A DNA stretch of 64,000 bases from CAISCU01 sp051861545 (GTDB lineage: Bacteria > Bacteroidota > Bacteroidia > UKL13-3): NCBI GenBank assembly GCA_051861545.1, contig JBIMKP010000010.1:50052-114051 (forward strand), given 5' to 3'. A program made the translations under genes and the position numbers. The notes beneath the pieces are model-generated. The model was not told the origin of the DNA. It saw nothing but the letters and a program-made list of their open reading frames with translations, and ran no database searches. Shown in pieces: positions 55,150 to 63,799 of the stretch (its first letter is position 1; every line of letters begins with the position of its first letter).

Positions 55150-55224
55150 GGAGGCATAGCTCAGCTGGTTCAGAGCATCTGCCTTACAAGCAGAGGGTCC
55201 TTGGTTCGAATCCATGTGCCTCCA
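55150..55224 (+). tRNA. tRNA-Val (anticodon TAC)
   Basis: Acceptor stem GGAGGCA (55150-55156) / TGCCTCC (55217-55223), discriminator A. D-arm TAGCTCAGCTGGTTCAGAGCA, anticodon stem TCTGC / GCAGA with 7-base loop CTTACAA (anticodon TAC), T-arm with GGTTCGAATCC. The 3' CCA is not encoded. Single tRNA unit with promoter and terminator. Confidence 0.96.
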
Positions 55225-55228
55225 CAAT

Positions 55229-55260
55229 AAAAACCTGATAATTACTATCAGGTTTTTTTT
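55229..55260 (+). terminator. Terminator of tRNA-Val
   Basis: Stem ACCTGATA (55233-55240) / TATCAGGT (55246-55253), 5-base loop, then T-run to 55260. Confidence 0.92.
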
Positions 55261-55364
55261 ATGCCTTTGCTCTAATTAACATACAAAAATTCATCCTTGT
55301 TCAAGTATTGTGAATTTGAATTTTTTTTCATGGAATTTTTTAAGTCGAAATTCGTTTTTTAATT

Positions 55365-57857
55365 ATGATGAATAAGTGGTTTAAATATTCTTTGATAACT
55401 TTCATGGCTTTACTATTGCTATTTTTTAGCTTAGCCATATATGTTTATCAAAATCTTGATCAGTTCAAAGCCTACGCGCTTAAAGAATTCAATAAGCAAT
55501 TAAAAAGTGAAATTAAAACGGGTAGAATTGATTTGAATTTGTTTGCCGACTTCCCTCGTGTGAGTATTACTTTTAATCAAGTTGTTATTTCCGACCCTAT
55601 TCAAAAAGATTCAGTTCTTTTAAAAGCTAAAAATCTCTATTTGGGATTTAACTTTTACGATGTACTTCAAAAAAAATACCTGCTCCAATCTTTAATAGCT
55701 GATTCTGCTACAATAAATATCTTCATTAATAAAAATGGAATTGGGAATTTTGATATTGTAAAATCTGATGCCAATACTAAACCCTCAAATTCTTCATTTA
55801 AGTTTGAGTTAAATCAACTTAAGTTAAAAAATTCCTTTCTTAGCTTTCGACAAGAAAATCCTAATCAATTTTATTCTGTGTTTTTTAAAGAGTCAAATTT
55901 ATCTGGTAATTTTAGTGACAAAGAATTTGAGATTGTAACAACCACAGATGCATTTGTTTATTCCATTAATCTTTCAGGTTTAGAGCTTATTCATAATAAA
56001 GAATTAGAATTGGATTTAGATTTTTTAGCTAAACCCTCGGAGGGTTTGTATTCAATCAAAAAATCTAAATTAAAACTCAGCAAACTAAATCTATTATTAA
56101 GTGGAAATGTTCATCAAGCAAAAACTTTCACCGATTTTGATTTAAACTTTAAAGGTGATAAAATCAAAATTCAGGAGCTAATTAGTTTATTACCTTTTCA
56201 ATTGCCTGAAAGTATGAATGAACTTAAAAGTGAAGGCTTAGTTTATTTTTCAGGAAATTACAAAGGCAAAGAATCAAAAATTACTAAACCCCAATTAAAT
56301 ATAGATTTTGGTGTTGATAATGGTTCTTTAATTAATTCTACAAATGGTATTCAATTATCGAATATTCATTTTAAAGGTAATTTCAAAAGTGGTAATAACA
56401 AGAATGAACTCGGTTATTTAAAAATTGATGATTTGCTTGCACAATTAGGTCAGGAATCATTGAATGGTTCTATGGATATTGAGTTATCTGAACAATCTAA
56501 ATTAAATGCTCGATTAAAAGGAGCTTTTGATTTAAGTCAATTTCAAAAATTAATTCAATTGCCTTCTATTTCTTCAATTAATGGAATGGCCAATTTCAAT
56601 ATTGATTTAAAAGTAAACCAAGAAAATGGTACTTGGAATTGGATGAATTCGCAAAATACAATTGAAATGGATTTACAGGGCGATGAGATGGTGTTAAAGG
56701 ATTTTTCAAAACCTATTCAGAATTTTAAAATTGGATTCGATTTAAAAGAGGAGAATATCCAAATTGCAAATCTGGAAATGAAAATTGGTAAATCCGATTT
56801 AAAAGGTTCTGGTTTTTTACCAAAATTCTTGTCTTCAGATAAAACCAAGGTTCTTATCATTGATTTAAAATCTGAGTCGAATTATTTGGATGCACAAGAT
56901 TTAATGATTTATGAACCGAGTCCATCTAATTCAACAGAATCAACAAGTGGGAATCAAGAAATTCTAATTCATTTGCAAACAAAAGCCGAATCATTTAAAT
57001 ACCAAGATTTAGTTGGAAAGTCATTGAATGCAAATTTGGAAATCAAAAATGGTAATATTCATATCATTGATTTGAAATTAAATGCTTGGGGTGGCTTGGT
57101 GCAAACATCAGGTAATTTTAATTTTTCAGGAAAAAACTACATTCTTGAAGCTGAGCCTAAACTTCAAAATGTTAAAGTGAAGCAATTACTTAAGGAGTTC
57201 AATGATTTTGCTCAGGATGCTATTAAATCAGAACATATTGACGGAACTTTGAGCTGTAATTCAAAAGTGATGATGGTTTGGGATGACAAGTTTAATTTTC
57301 TAAAACCAAAGTTTAAAGCAGTTGCTGAATTGAATATGAAAAATGGTCAACTTATCGATTATAAACCACTTTTTGCTTTATCAAAGTTTATAGATATAAA
57401 TGATTTGAAGAATTTAAAGTTTAGTGAGATGTCGAATACGCTTGAAATAGCAAATGAAAAGTTGATTATTCCAGAAATGGATATTAAAACAAACGCGATT
57501 TCTTTAAGCATTTCGGGGAATCATACTTTTGAAAACTATTTAGATTATCATTTAAAAATTACTCTATCAGAACTTTTAAATAAAAAGAGGAAGGTTAGTG
57601 AAAATGAATTTGGTGAAGAAGCGGAAACTCCTGGAAAAGTAAATTTATTTTTAAGTATTAAAGGTCCAGCCAATAATCTAAAATTCATTTACGATAAAAA
57701 AGCAGTTAGAGCAAAAATTGCAGCTGACCTTAAAAAAGAAGGAGCTGCGATTAAGGAAATTATTAAATCTGAGATTGGTTTTTCTAAAGATACAACAATC
57801 AAACAAAGCAATAAAAAAGATGGAAACAATGATGAACTTGAGTTTGAACCAGAATAA
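55365..57857 (+). CDS. AsmA-family envelope protein
   Basis: 830 residues (a second ATG is one codon later). One N-terminal membrane helix ('SLITFMALLLLFFSLAIYVY') then a long periplasmic region of repeated beta strands. AsmA marks: 'LKSEIKTGRIDLNLFADFPR', 'SITFNQVVISDP', and in the C-terminal half 'LDGTLSCNSKV'-like 'HIDGTLSCNSKVMMVWDD' and 'ELNMKNGQLIDYKPLFAL'. AsmA-like proteins are thought to bridge the membranes and carry phospholipids, and so may complement the MlaEF pair of this window. The 3' end overlaps the next gene by 38 bases. Confidence 0.83.
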   Translation: MMNKWFKYSLITFMALLLLFFSLAIYVYQNLDQFKAYALKEFNKQLKSEIKTGRIDLNLFADFPRVSITFNQVVISDPIQKDSVLLKAKNLYLGFNFYDVLQKKYLLQSLIADSATINIFINKNGIGNFDIVKSDANTKPSNSSFKFELNQLKLKNSFLSFRQENPNQFYSVFFKESNLSGNFSDKEFEIVTTTDAFVYSINLSGLELIHNKELELDLDFLAKPSEGLYSIKKSKLKLSKLNLLLSGNVHQAKTFTDFDLNFKGDKIKIQELISLLPFQLPESMNELKSEGLVYFSGNYKGKESKITKPQLNIDFGVDNGSLINSTNGIQLSNIHFKGNFKSGNNKNELGYLKIDDLLAQLGQESLNGSMDIELSEQSKLNARLKGAFDLSQFQKLIQLPSISSINGMANFNIDLKVNQENGTWNWMNSQNTIEMDLQGDEMVLKDFSKPIQNFKIGFDLKEENIQIANLEMKIGKSDLKGSGFLPKFLSSDKTKVLIIDLKSESNYLDAQDLMIYEPSPSNSTESTSGNQEILIHLQTKAESFKYQDLVGKSLNANLEIKNGNIHIIDLKLNAWGGLVQTSGNFNFSGKNYILEAEPKLQNVKVKQLLKEFNDFAQDAIKSEHIDGTLSCNSKVMMVWDDKFNFLKPKFKAVAELNMKNGQLIDYKPLFALSKFIDINDLKNLKFSEMSNTLEIANEKLIIPEMDIKTNAISLSISGNHTFENYLDYHLKITLSELLNKKRKVSENEFGEEAETPGKVNLFLSIKGPANNLKFIYDKKAVRAKIAADLKKEGAAIKEIIKSEIGFSKDTTIKQSNKKDGNNDELEFEPE

Positions 57858-58617
57858 AGGTTTCAAATTCTTAACCTTGTTTGTAATTGGTTTTTGTTGT
57901 GCGTTCTCCTTAAATGCACAAAGTAATTCTGAATATTCATTTGGATTAAGTATAGCTCCTTCAGCATCATTGTCCATCGTTAGTGGTAATAGTTGGAATG
58001 ATTATCTCGACTCCTCCAATTCAAATCAAATATTAAAAACTAATTTTCAAATTCATGCTTGGGTAAATAAATCTCTTGGGAAAGAATTGGATTTCCAAGT
58101 TGGATTAGGTTACGCGAATATTGGATTAAAAAGGGCTCAGAAAAATTTGAGATTCAAAGACTATACTTATCCAGGCATTGCAACTGGAATTGTTGAAGAT
58201 TTTTCAAATACAGAGAAACAATTGGATTATTATTATCAATTTCAATACTTACAAATTCCATTAATGTTAAATATGCAAGTAGGTAGGTCCAAAGATTTTA
58301 AGTATCGTTATTCATTCAGCACAGGCCTTACTTTGAATACATTAATGAAGCATAAATTAGTAGCTGAAACAATATCTGGTTATTATATCGATGGTAAAGA
58401 AAAGTTTGTGCTTGATTCAACTGGATTTAATGCGCGACGTTTTTCTATACAAGTGCAATTGGGTATGAAAGGCGATTTTAAAATAGATAAAAAAACAAGA
58501 GGTTTTGTGCAACCATTACTTGTTTTTTATCCAATTTCAATAAGTTCGGGTGATAGAAAAATTAATCCTTTTTTATTGATGGTCAATGTTGGTTTCAATT
58601 ATTCATTTTTAGAATAA
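57820..58617 (+). CDS. Predicted outer-membrane beta-barrel (PorT-like size), unrecognised
   Basis: 265 residues from the ATG at 57820; the frame goes further up inside the AsmA-like gene but the first 34 codons there are Lys/Leu-rich shadow. ATGs at 57829 and 57832 are other options. Signal peptide 'FLTLFVIGFCCAFSLNAQ', then amphipathic strands ('GLSIAPSASLSIVSG', 'LDFQVGLGYANIGLKRAQ', 'FQYLQIPLMLNMQVG', 'YSFSTGLTLNTLM') and a closing 'LLMVNVGFNYSFLE'. This is the outer-membrane barrel_2 style of Bacteroidota. Overlaps its neighbours on both sides (the Nudix ATG overlaps its stop), so it belongs to the operon starting at 55365. Confidence 0.65.
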   Translation: METMMNLSLNQNKGFKFLTLFVIGFCCAFSLNAQSNSEYSFGLSIAPSASLSIVSGNSWNDYLDSSNSNQILKTNFQIHAWVNKSLGKELDFQVGLGYANIGLKRAQKNLRFKDYTYPGIATGIVEDFSNTEKQLDYYYQFQYLQIPLMLNMQVGRSKDFKYRYSFSTGLTLNTLMKHKLVAETISGYYIDGKEKFVLDSTGFNARRFSIQVQLGMKGDFKIDKKTRGFVQPLLVFYPISISSGDRKINPFLLMVNVGFNYSFLE

Positions 58618-59087
58618 TGATTTCAGAAATATCTAGATTTACAATTAGGGTTTATGGTTTGCTCATTAATGAATTAAACCAAGTTTTATTAGTTCATGAA
58701 AGAATGCCAACAATGGAATTTACTAAATTTCCTGGAGGTGGTTTAGAATTTGGAGAGGGCACTATAGATTGTTTAATCCGAGAATTTAAAGAAGAAGCAG
58801 GTTTAGATGTTGAAATTATAAAACATCTTTACACAACAGATTTTTTTCAGCAAAGCGCTTTTCGAAAATCTGATCAATTAATTGCTGTGTATTATTTATT
58901 AAAGCCAATAAGCAATTATAGCCAATTACCGCAAGATGAAATTATTATTGATATTGATGGAAGGAAAGAATACTTGCGTTTTTTTTGGGTTGATTTAAAA
59001 GATTTAAGTCCTGATTTAGTAACATTTCCAATAGATAAATTACTTATATCAAAAATTAAAACTGAAGAATTAGGTAGATTGGCATAG
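58617..59087 (+). CDS. Nudix hydrolase
   Basis: 156 residues. A perfect Nudix box GX5EX7REUXEEXGU: 'GLEFGEGTIDCLIREFKEEA' followed by GL. Hydrolyses a nucleoside-diphosphate-X compound; the substrate is unknown. The start codon overlaps the previous stop (TAATG). Confidence 0.88.
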   Translation: MISEISRFTIRVYGLLINELNQVLLVHERMPTMEFTKFPGGGLEFGEGTIDCLIREFKEEAGLDVEIIKHLYTTDFFQQSAFRKSDQLIAVYYLLKPISNYSQLPQDEIIIDIDGRKEYLRFFWVDLKDLSPDLVTFPIDKLLISKIKTEELGRLA

Positions 59088-59120
59088 ATTTTTCTATATT
59101 GTTTTCATAAAATAATCGAT

Positions 59121-59654
59121 ATGAGAAATCTAATAGTTTTTGCATTACTCGCGCTGATGGCTTGTAATAGTCAACCTAAAGATATGGTGGAAGTAAAAGG
59201 TCCATTTGATTCAAAATCATATAAAAGTAATAATAGATACTTTAGAGCTGTTTCCTCAGGTGAAAGTCAAAATCTTGAAACATCAAAAAGTAAAGCAAAG
59301 TTAATAGCCAATCAGCGACTTGCTTCTGCTGTTCAAACTGATATTAAAATGGTATCAGAATCTTATCAAAACGAAAGGAATATTGAGAATAATTTAGGAG
59401 ATTTTGGTGAACGATTTCAACAGTTAACTAGAGAAGTCTTAAATCAAAGATTAGATGATGTAAAAACCATTGGTGAAAAAACATACATCAAAAAGGATAA
59501 AAATTATATTACTTGGATTGCTGTTGAAATGCATAAGAAAGATTACTACAAAAGGCTGAAAAACGAAGCCAAAGAAAATGCCAAGTTAACAGCAAAAGAG
59601 AAAAAACTGATTGAAGAAATGATTGACGATGCTATCAAAAAAGCCGAGGATTAG
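59121..59654 (+). CDS. Lipoprotein, LPP20-like, unknown function
   Basis: 177 residues. Short lipoprotein signal with lipobox LMAC. The mature part has 'RYFRAVSSGESQNLETSKSK', 'ANQRLASAVQTDIKMVSESY' and 'NYITWIAVEMHKKDYYKRL', which reminds me of LPP20-type lipoproteins (a helix made of aligned Ala/Lys plus a beta domain). The last ~30 residues are highly charged. 33 bases after the Nudix gene. Weak family call. Confidence 0.55.
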   Translation: MRNLIVFALLALMACNSQPKDMVEVKGPFDSKSYKSNNRYFRAVSSGESQNLETSKSKAKLIANQRLASAVQTDIKMVSESYQNERNIENNLGDFGERFQQLTREVLNQRLDDVKTIGEKTYIKKDKNYITWIAVEMHKKDYYKRLKNEAKENAKLTAKEKKLIEEMIDDAIKKAED

Positions 59655-59719
59655 GTTTGTCGAATATTAATTCATTGTTAATTTAATAAAATTTCATTTT
59701 TTCTTTTTTATATTGTGGG

Positions 59720-61465
59720 ATGCCAAAACTGATAGAAAAAGATGATTTTGCAAAGGCGCTAAAATTAGAGAAATTAAAACTCGATATTTTAGCTCCTGCA
59801 TTAATGAAACTGCTTAAACTCGAAAAAGTTAATGATGTTTATAATCAATCTTCAGGAGAAGTAGGAATTGACTTTGCTAATGATGTGCTTCGCCAGTTTG
59901 GTGTTGATTATGAAGTAAGTAGTGATGATATAGAAAATATACCTAAAAAAGGCCCTTTTATCTTAGTAGCAAATCATCCTTATGGTGGAATTGATGGAAT
60001 TATTTTGGTTTCATTGATATCTAAAATCAGACCCGATTTCAAAATTGTAGCTAATTACTTATTACAACAAATCACACCAGTAAAAGATTATATCATTCCT
60101 GTAAATCCGTTTGAAAATTTGGGTGATAAAGGCATGAATATTTCTGGAGTTAAGCAGTTGTTGGAGCATTTAAAGGAAAGTCCATTAGGAATTTTCCCTG
60201 CTGGAGAAGTAAGTGCTTTAAAACTAAATAACCTTAAAATTTCTGATAAAGAATGGGAACCTGTTGTGGGCAGAATTCTTTCTAAAGCAGGTGTTAAAAT
60301 AGTTCCAGTTTATTTTTCAGGTCACAATAGTGTTGCTTTTAATTTATTGGGATTATTACATCCAAATTTAAGAACTATCAAACTTCCATCAGAAATGTTC
60401 AATAAAAAGCAAACGATAAAATTAAGGATAGGAAAACCAATTCCTTATAAAGAAGTTGCTGAGTATGGTAGTAAAGATTTATTAAATTATGTAAGAGCAA
60501 AAACCTATGCATTAGGAGCTTCTATGCCAAAAGAAAATTTGGTAAAAAACACTTTAACCAGATTAAAAAAGCCTCAGAATATAATTAGTGAAACCCCACT
60601 CGAAGCAATTAAAAAAGAGATTGATTCATTAGATGCAAATTGTAAATTATTAGATTACGATACATTCAGTGTTTACATCGAATCTGCTCAAAAAATACCA
60701 TCTATTTTAAGAGAAATATCTAGGCTTAGGGAGATTACTTTCAGAGCTATTGGCGAAGGTACAAATAGAAGTTTCGATTCAGATTCCTATGATTCCTACT
60801 ACAAACATTTATTTATTTGGGATAGAGTTAATGAAAAAATTGTAGGAGCTTATAGAATAGGAGAGGGGGATAAGATGTTTAAGAAGTTTGGTGTTAAAGG
60901 ATTTTATCTTAATGAACTTTTTAAAATAGATAGAAAACTATATCCAATTTTATTTCAATCTATTGAGATGGGACGTTCTTTTGTTAGACAAGAATACCAA
61001 AGAAAACCGGCTCCATTGATGTTATTATGGAAGGGAATTAATGTTTATATCAAAGCAAATCCTGAAAGATTTAAATATATGATTGGCCCTGTAAGTATAA
61101 GTAATAGTTTTTCTACTTTAAGCAAAGATTTATTGGTTGCTTATATCAGGCATAATCATTGGGATACCAAATTAGCTAAGTGTGTTGAGCCAAGAAAAGG
61201 ATTTCATTATCAATCAAAAACAGAGGGTAAAGGAATGCTGATGTTAAAACATAGTGAGGATTTGAAATTATTGGATAATTTTATTGGTGATATTGAAGGT
61301 ACTCAGAAGCTAAAAGTTCCTGTTCTGGTGAAAAAATACTTGAAACTAAATGCAAAAATTATCGCATTTAATGTTGATCCAAAATTCAATGATGCTTTAG
61401 ATGGTTTTTTATTGGTTAAGGTGGCCGATATACCAGATGAAGCATTTGATATGGTAAATAGATAA
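59720..61465 (+). CDS. Bifunctional acyltransferase (PlsC-like plus GNAT-like), OlsF type
   Basis: 581 residues. N-terminal lysophospholipid-acyltransferase-like domain with NHPYGGIDG (85-93; His-X5-Asp, as in lyso-aminolipid acyltransferases, rather than HX4D) and 'SPLGIFPAGEVSAL'. From about residue 290 a GNAT-like N-acyltransferase of the OlsB type: 'REITFRAIGEGTNRSFDSDS', 'IVGAYRIGEGDKMFKKFG', 'EMGRSFVRQEYQ', 'IGPVSISNSF'. This double layout matches OlsF of Bacteroidota and some gamma-proteobacteria, which makes ornithine lipids in one protein; glycine lipids are an alternative product. Followed by a terminator. Confidence 0.83.
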   Translation: MPKLIEKDDFAKALKLEKLKLDILAPALMKLLKLEKVNDVYNQSSGEVGIDFANDVLRQFGVDYEVSSDDIENIPKKGPFILVANHPYGGIDGIILVSLISKIRPDFKIVANYLLQQITPVKDYIIPVNPFENLGDKGMNISGVKQLLEHLKESPLGIFPAGEVSALKLNNLKISDKEWEPVVGRILSKAGVKIVPVYFSGHNSVAFNLLGLLHPNLRTIKLPSEMFNKKQTIKLRIGKPIPYKEVAEYGSKDLLNYVRAKTYALGASMPKENLVKNTLTRLKKPQNIISETPLEAIKKEIDSLDANCKLLDYDTFSVYIESAQKIPSILREISRLREITFRAIGEGTNRSFDSDSYDSYYKHLFIWDRVNEKIVGAYRIGEGDKMFKKFGVKGFYLNELFKIDRKLYPILFQSIEMGRSFVRQEYQRKPAPLMLLWKGINVYIKANPERFKYMIGPVSISNSFSTLSKDLLVAYIRHNHWDTKLAKCVEPRKGFHYQSKTEGKGMLMLKHSEDLKLLDNFIGDIEGTQKLKVPVLVKKYLKLNAKIIAFNVDPKFNDALDGFLLVKVADIPDEAFDMVNR

Positions 61466-61466
61466 T

Positions 61467-61506
61467 AAAAAAGGAGGTTCGTTTTAAAACAAACCTCCTT
61501 TTTTAT
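61467..61506. terminator. Bidirectional terminator between olsF-like and paaN-like genes
   Basis: Stem AAGGAGGTT (61471-61479) / AACCTCCTT (61492-61500), with the palindrome GTTTTAAAAC in the loop, and A-run/T-run on either side. Confidence 0.87.
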
Positions 61507-61526
61507 AGGTAAATTGATTATTACTT

Positions 61527-63173
61527 TTACATATATCTGTTACCAACCCAAACAATTCTTCTATTAATAAAATCGGCATTGGTAAAACTTGCATTACCGG
61601 CAGCATTACCTCCTGTTAAATGAAAATCGCTAAATGCAGCATGTGAATTGATGAATCCTGCTCCTGTAAAATTAAATGAAACTGGTACGTAGATTTCATT
61701 CATTGCATCTTCAATTGCATTTTTTGATGATTCATTTGTAGTGTAGGCACCACATGTTAAAGCACCTTTTTGTGAAGCTAATGCAACTGCTTTTTGAATA
61801 GAATCATTTAGGTTTTTTGTTTTGATGATAAAAACTACTGGACCAAAACACTCATTATTATATAAGTTTGAATCGTTTTCATTTAATTCAATAACAACGG
61901 GACTTGCAATTCTCGCATCTTTGAATTCTTCATTTAAAATAGATTTAGAATCAACAATTTTTTTATGAGTAGAATTGTTTAATTCATTCACTCTATTAAA
62001 AGTAGCCTCGGCTTGAATAGCACCCAAGGTACCAGGGCCAGCTTTAGGATGATCGATTAAACCATTAAAACCAGCTTTAATAGCTTCAACTGTTTCATCA
62101 AAACTTAGTTTAGCTTCAGTAGTTTGAACACCTTCCTCAGAAATGAAAATATTTTGCGGAGCAGTACACATTTGACCACTATATAGAGAAGCCGAAAATG
62201 CAATATTTCCAGCAACTGCTTTTATATCAGCAACTGAATCAAGGATTATAGAATTAACACCAGCCTTTTCAGTAAAAGTTGTTTTAGGTAATGATTCGAT
62301 ATAGTTTCCAAATTCCGAGTTACCAGTAAAATCAATTTGTTTAATTGAAGTATGTTCTGCTAGTTCTTTTGTAATTGGAGTTTGAATTGAATCAATGGCC
62401 ATTTGAACAGTGTTGCTATCGAAACCTTGTTGTTTTAACAATTGTTGTAATTCTGAAATAACAATAGCAATTGGTAAAACTGATTTTGCATGAGGTTTTA
62501 CTATACAAGCGCTACCACTTATTAAACAAGCATACAAACCAGGTACTGTATTCCAAACAGGGAAAGTAGAACATCCTATAACTAAGCCTAATCCTTTAGG
62601 CATTGGTTTGAAATTCTTTTTAATTGTTAAATCAAATTTCCCCATCGACTTAACCCAATCTGTTTCATGAACAAATCTTGTTAATTCAGCATAACCCATT
62701 GCGACTGCTTCTAAAGCCCTGTCGTTAGCATGAGGTCCTGATGCTTGAAAGCTCATCATATATGACTGACCAGTTGTATGCATTGTAGCATAAGCAATAT
62801 CAAAGAAGCGAGCCTTTACTCTTTCTAAGGATTCAATTAATAAACCAGCTCTTTCTTCAATGCTTGTTTTTGACCAAGATTTTTGAGCAAGTTCTCCATT
62901 AGATATTAAATCATTTACAGATAGTTTTGGATATTGCACGCCAATACCTACTTGAAGAAAAGGCGAAACTTCTTCTCCAATAAATTCTGATGCATTTTGA
63001 AATAGACCAGAAAAATTATTGTTCATAGTTTCACTTATCCATGCTTTTGCGTTTGCATCTGCATCTTCTGGATAAGCCTTAGGATTCTCTGGATAAGGAG
63101 TAAAGTATTTTCTTTCAGATAAGGCTTTTACTGCTTGGTGAAGCAATGTCTCATGTTTTTGAAATAGGTTCAT
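61527..63173 (-). CDS. paaN: PaaN-like aldehyde dehydrogenase
   Basis: 548 residues from the ATG at 63173; a frame 14 codons longer would cover the promoter. ALDH fold with a long N-terminal extension as in the PaaN group (phenylacetate degradation): 'ALSERKYFTPYPENPKAYPE', 'GLGLVIGCSTFPVWNTVPGL', 'DFTGNSEFGNYIE', catalytic Cys in 'SGQMCTAPQNIFIS' and a C-terminal 'FTGAGFINSHAAFSDFHLTG'. No other paa genes in this window. Has its own good promoter. Confidence 0.8.
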   Translation of the reverse strand: MNLFQKHETLLHQAVKALSERKYFTPYPENPKAYPEDADANAKAWISETMNNNFSGLFQNASEFIGEEVSPFLQVGIGVQYPKLSVNDLISNGELAQKSWSKTSIEERAGLLIESLERVKARFFDIAYATMHTTGQSYMMSFQASGPHANDRALEAVAMGYAELTRFVHETDWVKSMGKFDLTIKKNFKPMPKGLGLVIGCSTFPVWNTVPGLYACLISGSACIVKPHAKSVLPIAIVISELQQLLKQQGFDSNTVQMAIDSIQTPITKELAEHTSIKQIDFTGNSEFGNYIESLPKTTFTEKAGVNSIILDSVADIKAVAGNIAFSASLYSGQMCTAPQNIFISEEGVQTTEAKLSFDETVEAIKAGFNGLIDHPKAGPGTLGAIQAEATFNRVNELNNSTHKKIVDSKSILNEEFKDARIASPVVIELNENDSNLYNNECFGPVVFIIKTKNLNDSIQKAVALASQKGALTCGAYTTNESSKNAIEDAMNEIYVPVSFNFTGAGFINSHAAFSDFHLTGGNAAGNASFTNADFINRRIVWVGNRYM

Positions 63174-63189
63174 ATTATAAATAAAAGAA

Positions 63190-63220
63190 CAAATGTATAA
63201 GACTAAAGAGTTCAAACAAA
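63190..63220 (-). promoter_or_regulatory. Promoter of the paaN-like gene
   Basis: On the minus strand TTTG (63217-63220), 19-base spacer, TACATTTG (63190-63197; exact TAnnTTTG), 16 bases before the start codon at 63173. Confidence 0.58.
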
Positions 63221-63387
63221 GCGAAGAGGTATTATATATATATTAGTAGAATAAAATTTTGCAAGATTTTAAATATTAGATTTTGTAAAACTATCAGTTT
63301 ATTGGGTATTTCAGAGGTAATATAATGATAGTTTTAAAATTTTTGTCCTTCATTTACAGTGTATTTACAAGAAAGATTGATAATAGA

Positions 63388-63418
63388 TTTGCAAATAAGA
63401 TAAAGGTCTCTACTTTTG
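63388..63418 (+). promoter_or_regulatory. rRNA promoter P1
   Basis: TTTG (63388-63391), 19-base spacer, TACTTTTG (63411-63418), then GCAGCCCCTTAACGG. A GTTCTTTTA stretch, like a boxA, follows near 63449. Confidence 0.7.
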
Positions 63419-63486
63419 CAGCCCCTTAACGGTAGGGCAAAACAATAAGTTCTTTTACATCACAGAAAAATAATAAAAAGTTTTTC

Positions 63487-63516
63487 TTGCATTAAATAAA
63501 AAGTTGCATACCTTTG
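63487..63516 (+). promoter_or_regulatory. rRNA promoter P2
   Basis: TTG (63487-63489), 19-base spacer, TACCTTTG (63509-63516), then GCAACCCCTTTAAG. The -7 lies within a small inverted repeat GTTGCA/TGCAAC. A TGTTCTGTGAAGA stretch follows at 63547. Confidence 0.72.
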
Positions 63517-63591
63517 CAACCCCTTTAAGAGAAAGAGTTTAAAGATTGTTCTGTGAAGATTTGAGTTACAAAAAATAAATAAAAATATTTC

Positions 63592-63621
63592 TTGCTAATT
63601 TAAAATAAACACTTACCTTTG
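63592..63621 (+). promoter_or_regulatory. rRNA promoter P3
   Basis: TTG (63592-63594), 19-base spacer, TACCTTTG (63614-63621), then GCACTCCCTTAACG. A GTTCTTTGAAGA stretch (boxA-like) follows near 63715, about 85 bases before the 16S start. Confidence 0.75.
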
Positions 63622-63799
63622 CACTCCCTTAACGAAGAGAGAAAGAGAAGATGAGGAGAGGGGAATTAAAAATTGAAATTTTGAAAGACTAACGTGAGTT
63701 AGTAATAAAAATAAAGTTCTTTGAAGATATGAAATAGCAAGCACTTTATCAGTGATGATAGAGGTCAAAATTCTAGAGAAAAAAAAATAAGAATCTTTT

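Noticed and set aside
57718..57819. Start of the barrel gene deep within the AsmA-like gene
   Set aside because: The extra 34 residues are a shifted-frame shadow of the Lys-rich AsmA-like C-terminus; the signal peptide begins after 57820.
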